NCBI GenBank assembly: GCA_017849335.1
Contig: JAFIHP010000429.1
Coordinates: forward strand, 1 to 8,677
Direction of reading: 5' to 3'
From: Actinomycetales bacterium
GTDB lineage: Bacteria; Actinomycetota; Actinomycetes; S36-B12
DNA: 8,677 nt
The number at the start of each line of letters is the position of its first letter. Position 1 is the stretch's first letter. Positions 1-4,863 of this stretch are shown one piece after another. The translations under genes were made by a program, and so were the position numbers. The notes under the pieces are model-generated. The model saw nothing but the letters and a program-made list of their open reading frames with translations. It had not been told where the DNA came from and did not search any database.

Positions 1-426
1 CCCGACCGGGCCAAGTGGCCGACCATCTAGGACCGCCCCACCTCGCGGCATCGCCCCGATGCCGTCGTGCTCTCCACGATCCAGGTGCCCCGCGAAGAAC
101 TGCGCCGCCCCGGGCGGCGTGTGGAGAACCGCCAGGTTCCCGGCGGCCTCGGCCCGCAGCAGCAGCTCGGGGGCGATGCGGGCCAACGCCGCACCCGTAC
201 CGGGCACCGGGATCGAGGTGTCGAACGCGGCGTCCGCACCCACGACGTAGACGACCGTCCCGTCCGGGCCTGCCGCCTTGGTGGCACCGATCGCATCGAG
301 GTCGCGCGACAGCGTGGCCTGGGTCACGGCGACGCCCTCATCGGCCAGGATCCGGCGCAGCTCGTCCTGCGACGAGACCGACCGCCCGGCGATGATCGAC
401 GCGATGCGAGCACGCCGCGCGGTCAT
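1..426 (-). CDS. argR: Arginine repressor ArgR, partial (3' end runs off the window)
   Basis: This encodes the arginine-responsive transcriptional repressor of arginine biosynthesis, a cytoplasmic DNA-binding protein that works as a hexamer with L-arginine as co-repressor. The 142 visible residues begin at ATG 426. Residues 1-50 form the winged-helix DNA-binding domain, with the family signature VTQATLSRDL at 34-43. Residues around 95-116 (GNLAVLHTPPGAAQFFAGHL) match the start of the arginine-binding oligomerisation domain. The gene starts 20 bp after the argD stop with no strong Shine-Dalgarno sequence, so it probably relies on coupling to argD. From about residue 121 the protein departs from the family: the expected GTIAGDDT-type arginine-binding block is missing, and no stop is reached by base 1. 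Either a frameshift or sequence errors near the window edge would explain this. The identity as ArgR is firm; whether the gene is intact is uncertain. Confidence 0.9.
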   Translation of the reverse strand, partial: MTARRARIASIIAGRSVSSQDELRRILADEGVAVTQATLSRDLDAIGATKAAGPDGTVVYVVGADAAFDTSIPVPGTGAALARIAPELLLRAEAAGNLAVLHTPPGAAQFFAGHLDRGEHDGIGAMPRGGAVLDGRPLGPVG

Positions 427-446
427 CGTCCGGGGCGCGGCCGCCG

Positions 447-1637
447 TCAGCCGGCCGGTGTCGCCGCCGCGCGGCACGCGGCCTCCCAACGGTCTAGGGC
501 CGCCTCGACGTCGTCGTCCGTCAGCGTCAACGGCGGGACGAAGCGGATCACGTCCGGGCCGATCGCGTTGACGAGCAGTCCGTTCGCCCGCGCCGCCCGC
601 TCGATCTCGGGCGCGCGCGGCGCCGGTGGCGGCCCGACCACGGCCGCCAGCATCAGCCCGCGACCGCGCACGTGGACGACGGCTCCGCCCGACCGAGCCG
701 CGATCCCGTCGGCGAGACGCTGACCGACGACCTTGGCCCGGTCGAGCAGCCCGTCGGACTCGATCGCGTCGAGGACCGCGAGGGCGGCACGAGTGCTCAC
801 GGGGTTCCCGCCGAACGTCGAGCCGTGCGAGCCCGGCGTGAACAGCGAGGCCGCCCGTCCCAGCCCGATGCACGCGCCGACCGGGAGCCCGCCGGCCAGC
901 CCCTTAGCCAATGTCACCACGTCCGGGCGGACGCCCTCGTGCTGATGCGCGAACCAGGCTCCGGTCCGCCCGATGCCGGTCTGGACCTCGTCGAGGACCA
1001 GCAGCGCTCCCGCGGCATCGGCAGCCGAACGGGCCGCCGCGAGGTAGCCCGCCGGCGGGACCACCACGCCGGACTCCCCGAGGATCGGTTCCAGGAACAC
1101 CGCCGCGACCGACTCGTCCACCGCCTCGTGCAGAGCGGCCGCGTCGCCGTACGGCACGACGCGAACGTCGCCCGGCAGAGGGCGGAACGGGTCGGCCTTG
1201 GCCGGCTGCGCGGTGAGGGCGAGCGCGCCCATCGTGCGGCCGTGGAAACCCCGGTCCGCGACGACGACGGTCCCGCGGCCGGTCAGCCGCGTCAGCTTGA
1301 ACGCCGCCTCGTTCGCCTCCGCGCCGGAGTTGCAGAAGAAGACCCGAGCCGTCGGGTCCTCGACGAGGCCGACGAGCCGCTCCGCCAAGGCGATCGCCGG
1401 CGGCGTCGCGGCGAGGTTGCTCGTGTGCCCGAGGGTCGACAGCTGCTCGGTCACGGCCGCGACGAGGCGCGGATCGCCGTGCCCCAGGGAGTTGACCGCG
1501 ATGCCCGCGACGAGGTCGACGTACTCGGTGCCAGCGTCGTCCCACACGCGCGCCCCGGAGCCACGAACCAGGAGCAGGTTCGGGGTGCCGTAGTTGTCCA
1601 TGAGCGCGGACTGCCAGCGCTCGGTCCAGTCGGTCAT
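447..1637 (-). CDS. argD: Acetylornithine aminotransferase ArgD
   Basis: A PLP-dependent class III aminotransferase that converts N-acetylglutamate 5-semialdehyde and glutamate to N2-acetylornithine and 2-oxoglutarate, the fourth step of the acetylated arginine pathway, in the cytoplasm. Its 396 residues match the usual family length. Visible motifs are the NSGAEANEAA cofactor phosphate-binding block at 103-112, FHGRTMGAL at 131-139, LDEVQTGIGRTG at 215-226 with the PLP-ring aspartate D216, the Schiff-base lysine K245 in TLAKGLAGG, and the downstream HGSTFGGNP block. Its ATG shares 4 bp with the argB stop (ATGA at 1634-1637), and a GGGAGG ribosome-binding site sits 7 nt upstream. argR follows after 20 bp. 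Members of this family can also use succinyl-diaminopimelate, so a second role in lysine synthesis is possible, but the arginine operon context makes ArgD the main call. Confidence 0.97.
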   Translation of the reverse strand: MTDWTERWQSALMDNYGTPNLLLVRGSGARVWDDAGTEYVDLVAGIAVNSLGHGDPRLVAAVTEQLSTLGHTSNLAATPPAIALAERLVGLVEDPTARVFFCNSGAEANEAAFKLTRLTGRGTVVVADRGFHGRTMGALALTAQPAKADPFRPLPGDVRVVPYGDAAALHEAVDESVAAVFLEPILGESGVVVPPAGYLAAARSAADAAGALLVLDEVQTGIGRTGAWFAHQHEGVRPDVVTLAKGLAGGLPVGACIGLGRAASLFTPGSHGSTFGGNPVSTRAALAVLDAIESDGLLDRAKVVGQRLADGIAARSGGAVVHVRGRGLMLAAVVGPPPAPRAPEIERAARANGLLVNAIGPDVIRFVPPLTLTDDDVEAALDRWEAACRAAATPAG

Positions 1638-2542
1638 GCGGACGCCTCCCGGGGAACGGCCGGACCGTCAGGGAGCACCATCGTCCCGACGCCGGAATCG
1701 GTGAACACCTCGAGCAGGACCGAGTGCGGCAGGCGCCCGTCGATGACGTGGGCGCGCGGGACCCCGCCCTCCACGGCACGCAGGCACGCCTCCATCTTGG
1801 GCACCATGCCGGACTCGAGCGTCGGCAGCAGCGCCCGCAGCTCCTGCGCCCCGATCGTGCGGATGACGGACGCGGCGTCCGGCCAGTTCGCGTACAGCCC
1901 TTCGACGTCCGTCAGCACGACCAGCTTCTCGGCCCCCAGCGCGACGGCCAGCGCGGCGGCCGCCGTGTCCGCGTTGACGTTGTGGGCGACGCCGTCGGCG
2001 TCGCGCGCGACGGTCGACACCACGGGGATGAGGTCCTCGTCGAGCAGCCGGACGACGAAGTCGGGCCGGACGTCGACGACATCGCCGACCTGGCCGATGT
2101 CCACCGGCTCGCCGTCGACCAGCGCATCGCGGCGCTGGGCCGTGAACAGGTGCGCGTCCTCCCCGGACAGCCCGACCGCGTACGGCCCGTGGTCGTTGAG
2201 GAGACCGACGAGCTCGCGCTGGACCTGGCCGACCAGCACCATGCCGACGACGTCCATGACCTCCGGGGTCGTCACGCGCAGCCCGCCCTTGAACTCCGAC
2301 GCGACGCCGAGCTTGCCCAGCATCGCACTGATCTGCGGGCCACCGCCGTGGACGACCACCGGTCGCAGCCCCGCCAGGCGCAGGAACAGCACGTCCTCGG
2401 CGAACCCCGCCTTCAGCGCGTCGTCGGTCATCGCGTTGCCGCCGTACTTCACGACCACGGTCGCCCCGTGGAAGCGCTCCAGCCACGGCAGGGCCTCGGC
2501 GAGGACGGCCGCCTTCGCCGCCGCACCCGTCAGGTCAGTCAT
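1634..2542 (-). CDS. argB: Acetylglutamate kinase ArgB, arginine-sensitive type
   Basis: An amino acid kinase family enzyme that phosphorylates N-acetyl-L-glutamate with ATP to give N-acetylglutamyl 5-phosphate, the second step of arginine synthesis. Its 302 residues show VVKYGGNAM at 30-38 (phosphate-binding glycine loop and catalytic lysine K32), VVHGGGPQIS at 63-72 (substrate binding), NVNADTAAAALA at 188-199, LTDVEGLY at 210-217 and SGMVPKM at 244-250. The roughly 25-residue N-terminal helix before KYGG, together with the C-terminal HVIDGRLPHS...TDSGVGTM segment at 265-288, is the pattern of the hexameric, arginine-inhibited class, so I infer feedback control by arginine. Translation starts 9 bp after the argJ stop: the sequence TGAGGAG places the Shine-Dalgarno directly on that stop codon. 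The stop overlaps the argD start by 4 bp. Confidence 0.97.
   Translation of the reverse strand: MTDLTGAAAKAAVLAEALPWLERFHGATVVVKYGGNAMTDDALKAGFAEDVLFLRLAGLRPVVVHGGGPQISAMLGKLGVASEFKGGLRVTTPEVMDVVGMVLVGQVQRELVGLLNDHGPYAVGLSGEDAHLFTAQRRDALVDGEPVDIGQVGDVVDVRPDFVVRLLDEDLIPVVSTVARDADGVAHNVNADTAAAALAVALGAEKLVVLTDVEGLYANWPDAASVIRTIGAQELRALLPTLESGMVPKMEACLRAVEGGVPRAHVIDGRLPHSVLLEVFTDSGVGTMVLPDGPAVPREASA
1645..1650 (-). promoter_or_regulatory. Ribosome-binding site of argD, inside the argB 3' end
   Basis: GGGAGG lies 7 nt before ATG 1637, supporting the start that overlaps the argB stop. Confidence 0.7.
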
Positions 2543-2547
2543 GAAGG

Positions 2548-2553
2548 CTCCTC
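2548..2553 (-). promoter_or_regulatory. Ribosome-binding site of argB, overlapping the argJ stop
   Basis: GAGGAG overlaps the argJ TGA codon and lies 5 nt before ATG 2542, so ribosomes ending argJ sit directly on the argB initiation site. Confidence 0.75.
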
Positions 2554-3718
2554 ACGTCGCGTACGCGGAGTTCTCGTGCACGTAGTCGGCGGTCAGGTCG
2601 TTGGTCCAGATCGTCGCCTGGGCGTCACCGGCCGCGAGGTCGACCGTGATGCGGACGTCGCGCCCGGACAGGTCGACCAGCGCCCGGTCGTCGCCGACGC
2701 CTCCCCCGCGGCACACTCGGATTCCGTTGATCCAGACGTCGACCTGGCTGGGCTCGAACGCGGCCGACGTCGTTCCCACCGCAGACAGGATCCGTCCCCA
2801 GTTCGGGTCCTCGCCGTGGATCGCGCACTTGAGCAGGTTGCTCCGCGACACCGCTCGCGCGACATCGACGGCCTCGGCCTCGGTCGCCGCGTGCTCGACG
2901 ACGATCTCGATGTCCTTCGACGCGCCCTCCGCGTCGCCGATCAGCTGCCGGGCGAGGTCGGCGCAGACAGCGCCGACGAGGTCGGCCAGCACCGCCTCGT
3001 CCGGCTCGATCCCCGACGCGCCGCTGGCGAGCAGCAGGACGGTGTCGTTGGTGCTCATGCACCCGTCCGAGTCGATGCGGTCGAACGTGACGGACGTGGC
3101 GCGGCGGAGCACCCGGTCGGCCGTCCGCGCGTCGACCACCGCGTCCGTCGTGAGGACGACCAGCATCGTCGCGAGTGCCGGGGCCAGCATGCCCGCTCCC
3201 TTGGCCATCCCGCCCACGGTCACGCCCTCGCGCACGACCACGGCCGTCTTCGGCACGGTGTCGGTGGTCATGATCGCGACGGCGGCGTCGGCGCCGCCGT
3301 CGACGTCGAGCGCCTCCGCCGCAGCGTCCACGCCGGCGAGCAGCGCCGGCATCGGCAGCCGCTCCCCGATCAGCCCGGTCGAGCACACGGCGACGTCGCC
3401 GGGCCCGACCTCCGTGCCGAGGGCCGTCAGCGACACCGCGACCTGCTCGGCCGTGTGGTGGGTGTCCTCGAAGCCCTCCGGGCCGGTGCAGGCGTTGGCG
3501 CCGCCGGAGTTGAGCACCACGGCACGCAGCCGTCCGTCCGACAGCACCTGCCGCGTCCACTGCACGGGCGCGGCCTGGAAGCGGTTCGACGTGAAGACGC
3601 CTGCGGCGACGTCGAGCGGCCCGTCGTTGACCACGAGCGCGAGATCGGGACGCCCCGACGCCTTGATCCCGGCGGTGACGCCGGTGGCGCGGAACCCCTG
3701 GGCGCTGGTGACGGTCAT
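2552..3718 (-). CDS. argJ: Ornithine acetyltransferase ArgJ (glutamate N-acetyltransferase, possibly bifunctional)
   Basis: ArgJ transfers the acetyl group from N2-acetylornithine to glutamate, releasing ornithine and regenerating N-acetylglutamate in the acetyl-recycling arginine pathway. Some homologues also use acetyl-CoA and act as the N-acetylglutamate synthase. The 388-residue protein is of usual length. Visible blocks are LNSGGANACTG at 69-79, CSTGLIGERLPM at 112-123, KGAGMLAPALATML at 173-186, GCMSTNDT at 219-226 and HGEDPNWGRI at 301-310. The family self-cleaves into two chains before a nucleophilic threonine; here that is A183/T184. The reading frame continues upstream to 4021, but ATG 3718 is chosen because the protein homology starts there, it overlaps the argC stop as ATGA, and GGAG lies 7 nt upstream. 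Whether it is mono- or bifunctional cannot be read from the sequence; no argA is visible in the window. Confidence 0.97.
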   Translation of the reverse strand: MTVTSAQGFRATGVTAGIKASGRPDLALVVNDGPLDVAAGVFTSNRFQAAPVQWTRQVLSDGRLRAVVLNSGGANACTGPEGFEDTHHTAEQVAVSLTALGTEVGPGDVAVCSTGLIGERLPMPALLAGVDAAAEALDVDGGADAAVAIMTTDTVPKTAVVVREGVTVGGMAKGAGMLAPALATMLVVLTTDAVVDARTADRVLRRATSVTFDRIDSDGCMSTNDTVLLLASGASGIEPDEAVLADLVGAVCADLARQLIGDAEGASKDIEIVVEHAATEAEAVDVARAVSRSNLLKCAIHGEDPNWGRILSAVGTTSAAFEPSQVDVWINGIRVCRGGGVGDDRALVDLSGRDVRITVDLAAGDAQATIWTNDLTADYVHENSAYAT

Positions 3719-4743
3719 GGAGCGACTCCGTTCGCGGTGAGTCCGGCCGTCTCGTCGAGGCCGAGCACGAGGTTGGCGTTCTGCAGGGCCTGGCCCGCCG
3801 CGCCCTTCCCGAGGTTGTCGATGACCGACACGACCACGACGCGACCGGCGTGCTCGTCGACGGCGGCCTGGAGGTGCACGGCGTTCGTTCCGAAGACCGA
3901 GGACGTCTGCGGCCACGAGCCGGCGGGGAGGACGTGGACGAACGGCTCGTCGGCGTACGCGTCGAGCAGCGCGGACCGCACGGCGTCCGTCGTGGTCCCG
4001 GGCCGGGCGACGGCGGTGCACGTCGCGACGATGCCGCGCGGCATCGGGGCGAGGAGGGGCGTGAACGAGAGCGCGACCGGGACGGCCGCGACGTCGGACA
4101 GCGCCTGCTCCATCTCCGGGGTGTGCTGGTGCACGCCCCCGACCTTGTACGGCGACATCGATCCCATGACCTGGGTCGCGAGGAGGGAGTCCGTCGGCTT
4201 GCGCCCCGCCCCGGACGTCCCGGACGCGGCCACGATGACGACGTCCGTCGGGTCGGCCAGGCCGGCGGCGAGCACCGGGGCGAGGGCGACGACCACACTT
4301 GTGGCGTAGCAGCCCGGGTTGGCGACGCGCGTGCTCGCGGCGATCCGCTCGCGGTGGCCCGGGAGCTCCGGCAGGCCGTAGGTCCAGGAGCCGGCGTGGC
4401 TCGGGTTGTAGTACGTGCGCCAGGCGTCGGCGTCGCGCAGCCGGAAGTCCGCGCCGAGATCGACCACCGGGAGCCCGTCCGGGAGCTCGGCGGCCAGGGC
4501 TGCGGACTCCCCGTGCGGGAGTGCGAGGAAGACGATGTCCGCGTCGGCGAGCGTGGCGGGGTCCGTCGGCAGCAGCGGACGGTCGGCGAGCGTCACGAGG
4601 TTCGGGTGGAGGGCCCCGAGGGTCTGTCCGGCGCTGCTGCCGGCCGCGAGCGGACCGACCTCGATGTCCGGGTGCGCGGCGAGGAGCCGCAGCAGCTCGC
4701 CTCCTGCGTAGCCCGACGCGCCGGCGACCGCTGCCCTGATCAT
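3715..4743 (-). CDS. argC: N-acetyl-gamma-glutamyl-phosphate reductase ArgC
   Basis: ArgC reduces N-acetylglutamyl 5-phosphate with NADPH to N-acetylglutamate 5-semialdehyde, the third step of arginine synthesis. The 342-residue protein is of standard type 1 length. It has the NADP-binding GASGYAGGEL at 8-17, ALPHGES at 74-80, VDLGADFRL at 94-102, the catalytic cysteine C145 in NPGCYAT, GTSGAGRK at 175-182, and the HQHTPE segment at 205-210 carrying the likely catalytic histidine. The C-terminal segment IDNLGKGAAGQA is also typical. ATG 4743 is the only plausible start: upstream in-frame codons back to the hairpin contain no ATG, GTG or TTG. No Shine-Dalgarno precedes it, while a TATAGT -10 element ends 6 bp before it, so the mRNA is probably leaderless. 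It is the first gene of the arg operon, and its stop overlaps the argJ start by 4 bp. Confidence 0.97.
   Translation of the reverse strand: MIRAAVAGASGYAGGELLRLLAAHPDIEVGPLAAGSSAGQTLGALHPNLVTLADRPLLPTDPATLADADIVFLALPHGESAALAAELPDGLPVVDLGADFRLRDADAWRTYYNPSHAGSWTYGLPELPGHRERIAASTRVANPGCYATSVVVALAPVLAAGLADPTDVVIVAASGTSGAGRKPTDSLLATQVMGSMSPYKVGGVHQHTPEMEQALSDVAAVPVALSFTPLLAPMPRGIVATCTAVARPGTTTDAVRSALLDAYADEPFVHVLPAGSWPQTSSVFGTNAVHLQAAVDEHAGRVVVVSVIDNLGKGAAGQALQNANLVLGLDETAGLTANGVAP
3726..3729 (-). promoter_or_regulatory. Ribosome-binding site of argJ, inside the argC 3' end
   Basis: GGAG lies 7 nt before ATG 3718. It supports the start that overlaps the argC stop, rather than upstream starts in the same frame. 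Confidence 0.65.
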
Positions 4744-4749
4744 GGCGTC

Positions 4750-4755
4750 ACTATA
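4750..4755 (-). promoter_or_regulatory. Probable -10 element of the argC promoter (leaderless)
   Basis: On the minus strand the hexamer TATAGT fits the actinobacterial TANNNT -10 pattern. Six bases (GACGCC) separate it from the argC ATG, so a transcript starting at the usual distance would begin on or within a base of the A of the ATG at 4743. The absence of a ribosome-binding site before argC agrees with this. No good -35 hexamer is seen: the stretch about 17 bp further upstream reads GATGGC. The transcription start is inferred, not shown. Confidence 0.65.
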
Positions 4756-4770
4756 CGCATACGCGCATAG
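4751..4770. promoter_or_regulatory. Candidate ARG box (ArgR operator) overlapping the argC promoter
   Basis: This 20-bp imperfect palindrome (arms CTATACGCAT and ACGCGCATAG) pairs at 8 of 10 symmetric positions. It also contains CGCATA twice, 8 bp apart. Known ARG boxes are AT-rich imperfect palindromes of about 18 bp in front of argC or other first arg genes, with a half-site TG and CA at fixed positions. Here only one half-site fits that pattern well, but the segment is strikingly AT-rich for this genome. It overlaps the -10 element and the spacer upstream of it, a position where a bound repressor would block RNA polymerase. argR is the last visible gene of the same operon. The operator role is inferred. 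Confidence 0.65.
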
Positions 4771-4781
4771 AAGCCATCGCC

Positions 4782-4801
4782 CGCCCCCGGAGCGCCCCCG
4801 G
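4782..4801. repeat. Pair of 9-bp G/C direct repeats upstream of the argC promoter
   Basis: CGCCCCCGG occurs at 4782-4790 and again at 4793-4801, an 11-bp period, about one helical turn. Relative to a start at 4743 the pair sits roughly 40 to 58 bp upstream. It could be chance in GC-rich DNA, an extension of the terminator region, or a binding site; nothing in the sequence decides between these. Confidence 0.4.
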
Positions 4802-4802
4802 G

Positions 4803-4854
4803 TGTTGAGGTTGGTGGCGGTCCATCAGACCGCGGACCGCCACCAACCTCAACA
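4803..4854. terminator. 21-bp perfect inverted repeat between pheT and argC, probable transcription terminator
   Basis: Arms at 4803-4823 and 4834-4854 are exact reverse complements over 21 bp, with a 10-base loop at 4824-4833. The stem begins 9 bp after the pheT stop on the minus strand and ends before the argC promoter, the usual place for a terminator separating two operons. No T-tract follows on either strand, so it would be of the U-less hairpin type often described in actinobacteria. The loop contains a second possible pairing (GCGGTC at 4817-4822 with GACCGC at 4828-4833). A role in mRNA 3'-end protection is an alternative. Confidence 0.75.
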
Positions 4855-4863
4855 GCGGCGGGG

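Noticed and set aside
672..2585. Plus-strand reading frame of 637 codons opposite argD and argB
   Set aside because: Antisense shadow of real genes, with low-complexity Arg/Ser/Thr-rich translation and no domain.
3719..4021. Upstream extension of the argJ reading frame into argC
   Set aside because: The extra residues are Arg-rich and unlike ArgJ; ATG 3718 overlaps the argC stop and has a Shine-Dalgarno sequence.
1724..4309. Very long plus-strand reading frame (861 codons) opposite argB, argJ and argC
   Set aside because: It is antisense to three well-supported genes. Its translation is rich in Arg, Asp, Val and His with no recognisable motif, as expected from GC-rich DNA where stop codons are rare on the opposite strand.
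4744..4863. Possible riboswitch or T-box leader for argC or pheST
   Set aside because: The argC transcript appears to start at the ATG, leaving no leader, and the hairpin lies upstream of that start. No T-box or other conserved leader elements are visible.
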